Source: UTCHB3 sp008363265 (GTDB lineage Bacteria; Bacteroidota; Ignavibacteria; Ignavibacteriales; Ignavibacteriaceae). Taken from it: DNA of 64,000 bases. The position numbers and the translations under genes were made by a program. Positions 9,402-18,178 of this stretch are shown one piece after another (positions within the stretch are counted from its first letter, which is position 1; every line of letters starts with the position of its first letter). The DNA is taken from NCBI GenBank assembly GCA_045863055.1, contig BTUW01000002.1, positions 186,001 through 250,000 of the forward strand, in the 5' to 3' direction. A model generated the notes under the pieces. It was not told where the DNA came from. It was given only the letters and a program-made list of their open reading frames with translations, and did not search any database.

Positions 9402-9470
9402 TAATTCTATTTTAACCAAATAACGAAAAAAAATCAAATCTTTTACTCACGACCACGAATTTAGCGAACG

Positions 9471-12400
9471 ATGAACGATACCAAAGCGATATTAGAGAAA
9501 CTTTTAAGAGAACGAATTCTTGTGCTCGATGGTGCCATGGGAACCATGATCCAGAGATTCAAACTAACCGAGGAGGACTTCCGCGGTGAGCGATTCAAGG
9601 ATCATCCGTCCGATCTTAAAGGGAACAACGATCTCCTTTCGATAACGAGACCCGATGTGATCAAATCGATCCACCGTCAGTATCTCGAAGCAGGTGCTGA
9701 TCTGATCGAAACCAACACCTTTTCGAGCACCAGTCTCGCTCAGGCCGACTACAACCTCGAGAGTCTGGTTTACGAACTGAACTACGAGTCAGCGAAGATC
9801 GCGAAGGAAGTTACGGCCGGGTTCAATGTTCCTGGTAACAACCGCCCCCGTTTCGTCGCCGGCGCTCTCGGACCCACAAACAAATCGCTCTCCCTTTCCC
9901 CCGATGTGAACGATCCCGGTTACAGGGCTGTCACATTTACCGAGGTCGCTGATGCCTACGCTGAGCAGCTCCGTGGCCTTATCGATGGCGGCGCGGATAT
10001 CATTCTGATCGAAACGATCTTCGACACACTCAACTCGAAAGCGGCCATTTATGCCGTTAACGAAGTTTTCCGTGAGAAGAACGTCTCTCTCCCGGTTATG
10101 ATCTCCGGCACGATAGTCGATCTCAGCGGGAGGAACCTTTCGGGCCAGACCGCGGAAGCTTTTCTTATTTCAATAAGCCACACACCCAACCTCGTGAGTG
10201 TCGGGTTGAACTGCGCCCTGGGTGCCACCCAGATGAGGCCTTTTCTTAAGGATATCGCCGACAAATGCCCCGTTTTCGTGAGCGTTTACCCCAACGCTGG
10301 TTTGCCGAATGAATTCGGCGGTTACGACGAGACGCCCAATATGATGGCTGATGTACTCCGGGAATTTGCCGACGAAAACATGGTTAATATCGTCGGCGGA
10401 TGCTGCGGCACTACCCCCGATCATATCAAAGTGATCGCGGATATTGTGGGCAAACTTACTCCGAGGGTTCCGCCGACACCTCCACGCTACCTGCGACTCA
10501 GCGGACTCGAACCTCTCGTTGTCAGACCCGAGACCAACTTTGTGAACATCGGTGAAAGAACCAATGTGGCCGGTTCGAAGAAATTCGCACGCCTCATCAT
10601 GTCCGGCAACTATGAGGAAGCCCTGTCGATCGCGAGAAATCAGGTCGAGGGGGGAGCTCAGGTACTCGATGTGAACATGGATGAGGGGATGCTCGATTCA
10701 GTCGCGGCCATGACAAAGTTCCTGAATCTCCTCGGTGCAGAACCCGATATCGCGAAACTTCCGGTAATGATCGATTCTTCCAAGTGGGAGGTTCTTGAAG
10801 CCGGACTAAAAGTACTTCAGGGTAAATCGATAGTAAATTCGATCAGCATGAAGGAAGGCGAAGAAGTATTTAAAGAGCACGCCCGTAAGGTTCTCCAGTA
10901 TGGCGCCGCGGTGATCGTGATGGCTTTCGATGAAACCGGTCAGGCCGACACTCTTGAGAGAAGGATCGAGATTTGCAGCCGGGCTTACAGGATACTGACT
11001 GAAGAAGTCGGTTTCCCTCCCGAGGATATCATCTTTGATCCCAACATCCTTACCGTGGCCACAGGCATGGAAGAGCACAACAATTATGGTGTCGACTACA
11101 TCGAGGCCACCAAATGGATCAAAGACAACCTCCCTTACGCCAAGGTCAGTGGCGGAGTTTCGAATGTTTCCTTCTCTTTCCGCGGTAACGATGTTGTCCG
11201 TGAGGCGATGCATTCAGCCTTCCTCTATCACGCGATAAAGGCAGGTATGGATATGGGCATTGTTAATGCCGGGCAGCTCGCTGTTTACGAGGATATCGAC
11301 AAGGAATTGCTGGTTCTCGTCGAGGATGTGCTGCTAAACAGACGCCCGGACGCAACTGAAAGATTGATCACCTTCGCTGAACACGTTAAAAGCAAGGACA
11401 AGGCCGAGGTAAAAACCGAAAGCTGGCGTGAGACACCGGTTGAAGAAAGATTGAAATACGCGCTTCTGAAAGGTATTGTTGATTATATCGAGGCGGACAC
11501 TGAGGAAGCCAGACTGAAATACCCCGCCCCCCTCAACGTTATCGAGGGCCCCCTGATGGACGGAATGAATCTCGTTGGCGATCTCTTCGGCGCGGGCAAG
11601 ATGTTTCTGCCGCAGGTGGTAAAATCAGCAAGGGTCATGAAAAAATCCGTCGCGGTACTTATCCCTTATATCGAAGAAGAAAAGAAGAGATCACCCGGTT
11701 CAGCACAAAGTGCCGGAAAGATACTTATGGCCACCGTTAAAGGTGACGTTCATGATATCGGTAAGAATATCGTGGGTGTGGTACTCGGCTGTAACAATTT
11801 CGATGTTATCGATCTTGGTGTGATGGTGCCGACTGAAAAAATCCTTGACACTGCGATCAAAGAAAATGTTGATGTTATCGGACTTAGCGGACTTATCACC
11901 CCGTCTCTCGACGAGATGGTAAGTGTGGCCAAGGAGATGGAACGCAGAAAGATGAACATCCCGCTTCTGATCGGCGGTGCCACAACTTCAAGAGTGCACA
12001 CAGCTGTCAAGATTGCCCCGAATTACTCAGCTCCTGTCGTACACGTACTTGATGCATCACGCAGCGTGCCCGTTGCAGCCAAACTTGTGAGCAACGAGGC
12101 CCGTGGTGAGTTTGCTGCCTCAATCCGCGAAGAATACGACAAACTCCGCGAAGATCACAGGAAAAAGCAGGATATGAAAGAGTTTGTTTCGATCGCCGAG
12201 GCGAGGAAGAACCGCTTCAATCCCGGCTGGGAAGATTATACACCACCCGTTCCTAATAAGACAGGCGTTATCGAATATATCAACTTTTCACTTGAGACAC
12301 TGAGGAAATATATCGACTGGACCCCCTTCTTCCAGGCATGGGAGATGAGAGGCAAGTATCCCGAGATATTCGAAACAGCAAAGTACGGAACCGAGGCAAA

Positions 12401-13172
12401 GAAACTGTTCGCTGATGCCAACGCGCTTCTTGACAGGATCGTGAATGAGAAACTCCTGCAGGCGAACGGTGTTGTGGGGATTTTCCCCGCGAACACTACC
12501 AACCATGATGACGTAGAGGTTTACACAGGTGAAGAAAGACACGGTATTCTGGCCGAGTTCCACTTCCTCAGACAGCAGGCGATAAAAGCAAGCGGTCTGC
12601 CGAATCTCTGTCTTTCCGACTTCGTGGCTCCCAAAGAATCGGGCAAGAAGGACTACATTGGCCTCTTCGCCGTGACCGCCGGAATCGGAGTTGATGAACT
12701 GGTTAAACAGTTCGAAGCCGATCATGACGATTATTCAGCGATCATGGTCAAAGCCCTCGCCGACCGTCTGGCTGAGGCCTTTGCCGAGTACCTCCATGAA
12801 GTGGTACGAAAAGAGCTCTGGGGTTATGCCGCTGATGAAAAGTTATCCAATGATGAGTTGATCGGTGAAAAATATTCAGGCATCAGGCCCGCACCCGGTT
12901 ACCCGGGCTGCCCTGACCACTCGGAGAAGATCACACTCTTCAATCTTCTCGGCGTATCAGAAAGAACAGGCATCAACCTGACCGAGAACCTGGCTATGTA
13001 CCCGACTGCGGCGGTGTGCGGAATATACTTCTCACATCCCGGGTCGAAATATTTCACTACAGGAAAACTGAACAAGGATCAGGTGCTCGACTACCACAGA
13101 AGAAAAGGTATGAGCCTCGAAGAGATTGAGAAGTGGCTGCGCCCCGTTCTCAACTATGATGAGAGTGATTAA
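9471..13172 (+). CDS. metH: Cobalamin-dependent methionine synthase
   Basis: 1233 residues, full length (E. coli MetH is 1227). Modules in order: homocysteine-binding barrel with zinc cysteines in GLNCALG (about 247) and GGCCGTTP (about 309-310); pterin-binding barrel starting near 355 (VNIGERTNVAGSKKF); B12 cap from about 660; B12-binding domain with GDVHDIGKNIVG, the axial His near 760; and a C-terminal reactivation domain with RPAPGYPGCPDHSEK near 1139, which binds S-adenosylmethionine. It transfers the methyl group of 5-methyltetrahydrofolate to homocysteine through methylcobalamin. Here all four modules are in one chain, unlike the split forms of some relatives. It stands as a single gene with its own predicted promoter and a convergent terminator. 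Confidence 0.97.
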   Translation: MNDTKAILEKLLRERILVLDGAMGTMIQRFKLTEEDFRGERFKDHPSDLKGNNDLLSITRPDVIKSIHRQYLEAGADLIETNTFSSTSLAQADYNLESLVYELNYESAKIAKEVTAGFNVPGNNRPRFVAGALGPTNKSLSLSPDVNDPGYRAVTFTEVADAYAEQLRGLIDGGADIILIETIFDTLNSKAAIYAVNEVFREKNVSLPVMISGTIVDLSGRNLSGQTAEAFLISISHTPNLVSVGLNCALGATQMRPFLKDIADKCPVFVSVYPNAGLPNEFGGYDETPNMMADVLREFADENMVNIVGGCCGTTPDHIKVIADIVGKLTPRVPPTPPRYLRLSGLEPLVVRPETNFVNIGERTNVAGSKKFARLIMSGNYEEALSIARNQVEGGAQVLDVNMDEGMLDSVAAMTKFLNLLGAEPDIAKLPVMIDSSKWEVLEAGLKVLQGKSIVNSISMKEGEEVFKEHARKVLQYGAAVIVMAFDETGQADTLERRIEICSRAYRILTEEVGFPPEDIIFDPNILTVATGMEEHNNYGVDYIEATKWIKDNLPYAKVSGGVSNVSFSFRGNDVVREAMHSAFLYHAIKAGMDMGIVNAGQLAVYEDIDKELLVLVEDVLLNRRPDATERLITFAEHVKSKDKAEVKTESWRETPVEERLKYALLKGIVDYIEADTEEARLKYPAPLNVIEGPLMDGMNLVGDLFGAGKMFLPQVVKSARVMKKSVAVLIPYIEEEKKRSPGSAQSAGKILMATVKGDVHDIGKNIVGVVLGCNNFDVIDLGVMVPTEKILDTAIKENVDVIGLSGLITPSLDEMVSVAKEMERRKMNIPLLIGGATTSRVHTAVKIAPNYSAPVVHVLDASRSVPVAAKLVSNEARGEFAASIREEYDKLREDHRKKQDMKEFVSIAEARKNRFNPGWEDYTPPVPNKTGVIEYINFSLETLRKYIDWTPFFQAWEMRGKYPEIFETAKYGTEAKKLFADANALLDRIVNEKLLQANGVVGIFPANTTNHDDVEVYTGEERHGILAEFHFLRQQAIKASGLPNLCLSDFVAPKESGKKDYIGLFAVTAGIGVDELVKQFEADHDDYSAIMVKALADRLAEAFAEYLHEVVRKELWGYAADEKLSNDELIGEKYSGIRPAPGYPGCPDHSEKITLFNLLGVSERTGINLTENLAMYPTAAVCGIYFSHPGSKYFTTGKLNKDQVLDYHRRKGMSLEEIEKWLRPVLNYDESD

Positions 13173-13186
13173 TTAAAATTGGTGCG

Positions 13187-13215
13187 GTAAACTGACCTCC
13201 ACAGGGTCAGTTTAC
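13187..13215. terminator. Convergent terminator between metH and the REC-PP2C gene
   Basis: GTAAACTGACC (13187-13197) pairs with GGTCAGTTTAC (13205-13215). The right arm includes the stop codon of the minus-strand gene ending at 13207, so the two convergent genes share the hairpin. The T-run is short on either side. Confidence 0.55.
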
Positions 13216-14397
13216 TGTTATCATAAGCAGCGAAATATCGTCAGCTTCGGGGTTGTTTTCATAATATCCCCGCATCTTCTCCCTTATTGCCCCGTTAAAT
13301 TCCTCTTTCCCGGATGAACCGTTTCCTTCGATCCAGACAGTCATTTTTTCAGTCACCTTGCCGTCCCCGGTGTCGAAACATTCACAGAAACCGTCAGAAT
13401 AAATGAAAACCGTGTCACCCGGCTGCAGGATCACAGTTGCCTTTTCGTACTCGGAATTGTCGAACATCCCGATCGGGATACTGCTGAGATCCACCACTTC
13501 GGTCGACCCGTCCGGGTGCCGGATTATTACCGGAGGATGCCCTCCGAGACTCAGCTCCATCTCCCGTGTTTTCCTGTTGTATTTACCGTAAACCATGGTG
13601 AAGTACTGCATAACATCAAAACCCATCTCGAACGATTTGTTCAGCCGCGAGAGTACCAGATCAGCAGGGGTGTTCGTGAAACGCATCTCATCTTCCGACC
13701 AGGTCTTAAGCACGCCGCGTGTGTCACCCTGGTTTACGTCGAGGAATTTGCTCAGTGTGAAGGAGAGCATTGCCGAGGAAACACCATGCCCCGAAACATC
13801 CAGCAGGTAAAAGCCCACATTGTCTTCATCGAGCTGGAAATAATTGAAAATGTCACCCGCCACAAAAAGAGAGGGTACAAATATCGATTCGAACGAAAGG
13901 TCGAAAATCTCCAGTTCCTCCTTCGGCAGGAGGCTCTTCTGCAGTTCCGCGGCGGCTTTAAGGTCTTTTTCAAGCCGCTCGTTGTATTTCAGGAGCTTGT
14001 GATTTTTCTCTTCAAGGTCTTCCTGCAGCCTGATGATCCGCTCACCTGCCCTGATCCTGACGTTAAGTTCCTGATTATTAAAAGGCTTGGTTATAAAATC
14101 ATCCGCGCCCGCTTCCATCCCCTCAACAAGTTCGTTCTTCTCATTCTTGGCGGTGAGCAGGATAATGTAAACATAACGTCCGAGATCCGAGTTTCTGATC
14201 TTTTTACACAACTCTATGCCTGTCATGTTCGGCATCTCCCAGTCACTGATGATCAGCGAAATACCGGGATTGGCCTGAAGTGCCTCCCATGCCTCCACAC
14301 CGTCTTCAGTGGTTGTAACATTGTGGCCGAGTTTTCTGATTATCGATTTCAGTATAAGTCTTGTTTCCAGAAGGTCATCTGCTATCAGAATGTCCAT
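13207..14397 (-). CDS. Response regulator with PP2C/SpoIIE-type serine phosphatase output
   Basis: 396 residues. Receiver domain at 1-120 (LIADDLLETR; phospho-acceptor Asp near 53 in ISDWEMPNMTG; LLTAKN; KPF), a coiled-coil linker (about 125-165), then a SpoIIE/RsbU-type PP2C phosphatase with VAGDIFNYF and DVSGHGVSSAMLS for the metal-binding Asp residues, and SDGFCE near the end. In the RsbU family such enzymes dephosphorylate an anti-sigma-factor antagonist and so free a sigma factor. No antagonist or anti-sigma of that class is in the window. The ATG overlaps the stop of the upstream hybrid kinase by one base (TAATG), so the two are probably translationally coupled and functionally paired. 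Confidence 0.92.
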   Translation of the reverse strand: MDILIADDLLETRLILKSIIRKLGHNVTTTEDGVEAWEALQANPGISLIISDWEMPNMTGIELCKKIRNSDLGRYVYIILLTAKNEKNELVEGMEAGADDFITKPFNNQELNVRIRAGERIIRLQEDLEEKNHKLLKYNERLEKDLKAAAELQKSLLPKEELEIFDLSFESIFVPSLFVAGDIFNYFQLDEDNVGFYLLDVSGHGVSSAMLSFTLSKFLDVNQGDTRGVLKTWSEDEMRFTNTPADLVLSRLNKSFEMGFDVMQYFTMVYGKYNRKTREMELSLGGHPPVIIRHPDGSTEVVDLSSIPIGMFDNSEYEKATVILQPGDTVFIYSDGFCECFDTGDGKVTEKMTVWIEGNGSSGKEEFNGAIREKMRGYYENNPEADDISLLMITVN

Positions 14398-17276
14398 TAT
14401 TGTCCTTCATTCTCTGTGGTTTCACCAAAATGTCTCCTGATCTCATCGAGAGCTTCACTGCAAAAGTAATTTAGCGTTTCAATCAGTTCCGGGATATTCC
14501 CGTTGGGGTCCTGATCAAGGGCATATTTTTCCAGTTGGGGCACTACCCCTTCAAGTTCCTTAATACCGACATATGAGAGAGTCGGTTTGAACTTGTGTGC
14601 CACCTTTTTCATCTCATCCCAGTTCTTTTCATCATGGAGAGTAGACAGTTTTTCAAGAATTGGCGGTGTGTTGTCAAGGAAAAGCTTCAGCATTTCATCA
14701 ACTACGTCCATGTCCCCGCCTGTCAGTTCATCCAGGTAATCAAGTCTGATATACTTGAAATTGCTTACTGTGGCCCTGGTGCCTGTCTCCGGTTCTTCTT
14801 CGCCGGCATCCACCCCGGTAACAGGGGTCTCACCAACGAGAGTGATGATCTTTTTATAAAGTTCCTGAGGTTTTACCGGCTTGCTTATGTAGTCATTCAT
14901 GCCGCATTCATAAACCTTGTCGCGTGAGTCAAGCATCGCCGAGGCAGTGAAAGCGAGAATCGGAACCCCCCTCTTGGGCAGGGGGAATTTTTTTCTTATG
15001 TGAAGAGATGTCTCGTAACCATCCATAACCGGCATCGAGAGGTCCATAAGTATCAGGTCGAAATCCTCTTTCTCCAGCAGGTCGATGGCTGCCTTGCCGT
15101 GGCTTGCTATCTTGAAGTTGCAGCCCCAGAGTTTCAGTATGTTTGTGGCGACCAGTTGGTTCATTTCATTGTCTTCCACAACCAGGATTCTCATCCCGCG
15201 CAGGTCTTTGAACGAGTTGCCTGTATCCACCATTATATCGCTGCCCAGGATAAGATCATCCCGGTCGGAGTGCCTGAAAGGTATCTCAACGGTGAAAACC
15301 GAGCCCTTGCCTTCTGTGCTCTTCAGCCGGATACGACCACCCTGCCGCTCCACGAGGCTTTTCGCTATTGCTAGTCCTAGTCCCGTCCCTTTCTTGATCC
15401 TGGTTTTACGGCTTCTGACCTGTTCAAAAGAAGCGAATATCTTTTCCTGATGATCAGCAGGTATTCCAATACCTGTATCGGAAACTTCCACAACCAGTGT
15501 GATCCTTTCGCCGTCATCATCCTTCACGGAGACATTTACTCCCACTTCACCCTCATCGGTGAATTTTACGGCATTCGAAACCAGATTAAGAAGTATCTGC
15601 CCGAACCGGACTTGATCCCCTCTTACCCAGAAAGGCACATTCCCGGTAAACTCGGTTTCTATCTTGATTCCCTTCTCCAAAGCCGAGTATTTCACCGATT
15701 CTATCACGTGATTAACCGATTCGATCACTGAGAAGTCATCGATAACAAATTCAAGTTTGTCAGCTTCAATTTTTGAGAAATCGAGGATATCATTGATTAT
15801 GACAAGGAGGTTGTCGGTGGAATACTTTATCGCGTTGAGGAACTTGACCTGTTCCTCCGTCGGATTAAGCTCGAGGAGGAGGTGCGTGAAACCGTGGACC
15901 GCGTTCATCGGTGTCCTGATCTCATGACTGATATGGGCCAGGAACTGTTCCTTGGCCTTGGTGGATTCCTCTGCGGCTTGCCGGGCCTTTTCGAGCTCAT
16001 GAAGCCTGCGGGTTCTTTCGGTTATGTCTCGCAGGGCAACCGAGTAGTATACCTCGCTGTTGAATTCCATCTTGGAAATATTGAGCTCGACCGGGAATGT
16101 TGAGCCATCAACCCGTATTCCGGTCTGTTCTATCGACTGTCCGCTAAACTCGTTATACATCGCCTCAACATCGTCATTCCAGAGGGCAGGATCGAACATC
16201 CTTTCTTTAAAGAGTACCTGGAAATCCTCCCTGATCAGCGCGTCCTTCGAGTAGCCCCAAAGTTTCCTCACTTCCTCGTTGATGATCATGATCCTGTTAT
16301 GGCTGTCGATGAGAATTATGCCATCGGCAACGGTCTCGAGTACTGTCTGAAACAGTTTTCTTGACCTTTCGAGTGACTCTGCAAACGTCTTTTGCGCGGT
16401 GATGTCCCTGTATGACCAGAGATGCCCCTTGTAGGTGCCGTTGATGAAAAGCGGGATGTAATCCCTCTCAAAAAACCTGCCGTCGGCAAGTTCCAGCTCG
16501 GTATTCTTATCCAGTTCCTGCTTAAGCAGCAGATTTTCAATTCCGGAGACAAAAGCGGCGGGATCCGCGAAAAGGTGCTTCGACTGCTCGGCGGAATCAC
16601 TGCAGTCGGTTCCAATTAGATAAGCCGGATCAACCGGTATCGAGAAAAGATCGCAGAACATTTTATTTACTGCGACTATTTTCCTCTCCTCGTTCTCAAC
16701 GAGCATACCCGCGTTCAGGTTAAGCAGAAGTGTCTCGAGGGTTGCCGAGTACTTTCTTATGTTCTCAGCATCGGTCTCCTGCTTTTTGGCAAGAGTGATC
16801 CGGTAATAGTTAAGAGACATTATCCTCGTGAGAAATGATGCCTGAACGTTGAAGCTTTCATCATAGAAGTTGGGTTTTTCGCTCACATACCCCACACAAC
16901 CGTAGCATTCATCCTCGTGCAGAAGCGGGAAATAGACCCTCGACCGGATCCGGAAAGACCTTTGGCTGTCGACAGCTATCTCTTTCGGCTCCCCCGGGTC
17001 ATCTTTAATTATCAGTTCCTTCCGGTTATTGATCACCCACCCGGGATGCCGCTCCATCGCCGTTTCCTCAGCCCGGATGCGCTCATCCTCACTGAATCCT
17101 TTGGCGTGCACCAATCTGAGTCGTCCTGTTGCGGGATCGATCAGATAGAGCCCGGTCTTCTCAATATTGGGAAATTTTTCAACGTAGAGATCGAATGCGC
17201 TTGCATACTCTTCTATTGTCCTGGCTGTCGAAAAAAGGAGGGTTATATCCTCAAGGAGTTTGATTCTTTTGTCCAT
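14397..17276 (-). CDS. Hybrid histidine kinase with GAF, PAS, receiver and HPt domains
   Basis: 959 residues, no export leader or membrane segment, so cytosolic. Order: GAF-like sensor (about 1-165), two PAS domains (about 185-300 and 305-425, the second with GIILIDSHNRIMIINEEV), HisKA with AHISHEIRTPMNAVHGF (His about 449), HATPase with NLVSNAVKFTDEG and GTGLGLAIAKSL, receiver (VVEDNEMNQ; Asp near 745 in LMDLSMPVMDG; KPV), and a C-terminal HPt domain with phosphorylatable His near 892 in KKVAHKFKPT. This is a complete His-Asp-His relay whose natural last acceptor is the overlapping REC-PP2C protein. An alternative is that the HPt serves other receivers in the cell. Confidence 0.93.
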   Translation of the reverse strand: MDKRIKLLEDITLLFSTARTIEEYASAFDLYVEKFPNIEKTGLYLIDPATGRLRLVHAKGFSEDERIRAEETAMERHPGWVINNRKELIIKDDPGEPKEIAVDSQRSFRIRSRVYFPLLHEDECYGCVGYVSEKPNFYDESFNVQASFLTRIMSLNYYRITLAKKQETDAENIRKYSATLETLLLNLNAGMLVENEERKIVAVNKMFCDLFSIPVDPAYLIGTDCSDSAEQSKHLFADPAAFVSGIENLLLKQELDKNTELELADGRFFERDYIPLFINGTYKGHLWSYRDITAQKTFAESLERSRKLFQTVLETVADGIILIDSHNRIMIINEEVRKLWGYSKDALIREDFQVLFKERMFDPALWNDDVEAMYNEFSGQSIEQTGIRVDGSTFPVELNISKMEFNSEVYYSVALRDITERTRRLHELEKARQAAEESTKAKEQFLAHISHEIRTPMNAVHGFTHLLLELNPTEEQVKFLNAIKYSTDNLLVIINDILDFSKIEADKLEFVIDDFSVIESVNHVIESVKYSALEKGIKIETEFTGNVPFWVRGDQVRFGQILLNLVSNAVKFTDEGEVGVNVSVKDDDGERITLVVEVSDTGIGIPADHQEKIFASFEQVRSRKTRIKKGTGLGLAIAKSLVERQGGRIRLKSTEGKGSVFTVEIPFRHSDRDDLILGSDIMVDTGNSFKDLRGMRILVVEDNEMNQLVATNILKLWGCNFKIASHGKAAIDLLEKEDFDLILMDLSMPVMDGYETSLHIRKKFPLPKRGVPILAFTASAMLDSRDKVYECGMNDYISKPVKPQELYKKIITLVGETPVTGVDAGEEEPETGTRATVSNFKYIRLDYLDELTGGDMDVVDEMLKLFLDNTPPILEKLSTLHDEKNWDEMKKVAHKFKPTLSYVGIKELEGVVPQLEKYALDQDPNGNIPELIETLNYFCSEALDEIRRHFGETTENEGQ

Positions 17277-17343
17277 CAGATATGGTAACCGATTGAATTA
17301 AGGATGTGTCGCAGTATAGAGTTCAAGGTTATTCAACAAAATG

Positions 17344-17374
17344 TTCGAATGATCCCACAATTTAATTATTTTTG
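17344..17374 (+). promoter_or_regulatory. Possible promoter of the exported unknown
   Basis: TATTTTTG at 17367-17374 fits the TAnnTTTG element of Bacteroidota promoters; an imperfect TTCG at 17344-17347 lies 19 nt before it. The rest of the 130-nt gap to the divergent kinase gene is AT-rich with nothing else recognisable. Confidence 0.25.
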
Positions 17375-17406
17375 CGCAAAAACTTTCCAAAAAACATAAA
17401 TTTAAT

Positions 17407-17970
17407 TTGAACACCGTCTGGACTCTTATATTTTTTCTGTTGCTGTTTTACAATCAGTTTTCCTTTGCCCAATCCAGGGAGGATATCCGTCAGGTGACGG
17501 CTGTTTATGGTGAAATCGCGACCATGTTGAACAAGGGAAAGTTTGATGATCTGGCCCGGTTCATCCACCCGGAGACCGGATTGGTAGAAGTTATTGACCC
17601 CGTGGGAGTGCCGTATCCGATACACCATCCAAATATCGGAATGGCCAAACTGCAGGGACTCTTCATTTCCGCTCCTGCGAAAAATCCCGAAGAATCATCC
17701 CCGCCGGAGTTCGATTGCAACATAGGGATGTGGACCCGGGAAGGTACTTTCATCTCAGAAGTAAAAGGGTATCCGCTGCTGATATCGATACTTCCTGAAG
17801 CCTCTGAGGTCACATATATCGACAGGAAAATGCGAGATCTGATAGAGGAACTCAGTGAGAATATCAGTGTCCTGGTGTTGACAACTGACGAGTCAGTCCT
17901 CGGCTTCTTCAAAAAGGAAGGGGTCTGGTGGCTGGGGCTGGTGGATAATTCATTCAATTGTGTTGAATGA
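17407..17970 (+). CDS. Exported protein of unknown function
   Basis: 187 residues from a TTG codon, chosen because it begins a textbook leader (WTLIFFLLLFYNQFSFAQ) ending in FAQ; no ATG serves and no clear ribosome site is present, so the exact start is uncertain. The mature part is about 165 residues. It begins with an amphipathic stretch (REDIRQVTAVYGEIATMLNK) and contains HPETGLVEVIDPVGVPYPIH and a Trp-rich end (KKEGVWWLGLVDNSFNCVE). The opening helix followed by a KFDDLARFIHP segment resembles NTF2/SnoaL-like proteins, but that is only an impression. No family is assigned. It stands alone between the kinase gene and a T9SS cargo gene. Confidence 0.65.
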   Translation: MNTVWTLIFFLLLFYNQFSFAQSREDIRQVTAVYGEIATMLNKGKFDDLARFIHPETGLVEVIDPVGVPYPIHHPNIGMAKLQGLFISAPAKNPEESSPPEFDCNIGMWTREGTFISEVKGYPLLISILPEASEVTYIDRKMRDLIEELSENISVLVLTTDESVLGFFKKEGVWWLGLVDNSFNCVE

Positions 17971-18178
17971 CAATTTTTCTTCCTTTTTTTGAACTATTTT
18001 TCATGCAAGAAATTAAAATTAGTTTGTCCAATTACTGAATTTTAGCAACTTGCTTGTCAGTTTTGGAATTCTTGCCGCTCTTTTACATTTAATCATTCCA
18101 AAACATTTCCCTTAGATAATTATCCTGCTTTAAGAGTTTATACAATACATTCATTCACTAAGAACGAGAGGAGTTTCC

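Noticed and set aside
9355..9470. Cobalamin riboswitch before metH
   Set aside because: The gap is too short and AT-rich and has no B12-box sequence.
13516..14469. 317-codon plus-strand open frame
   Set aside because: It is antisense to the REC-PP2C gene, whose receiver and phosphatase motifs are unmistakable; the translated plus strand has no family features.
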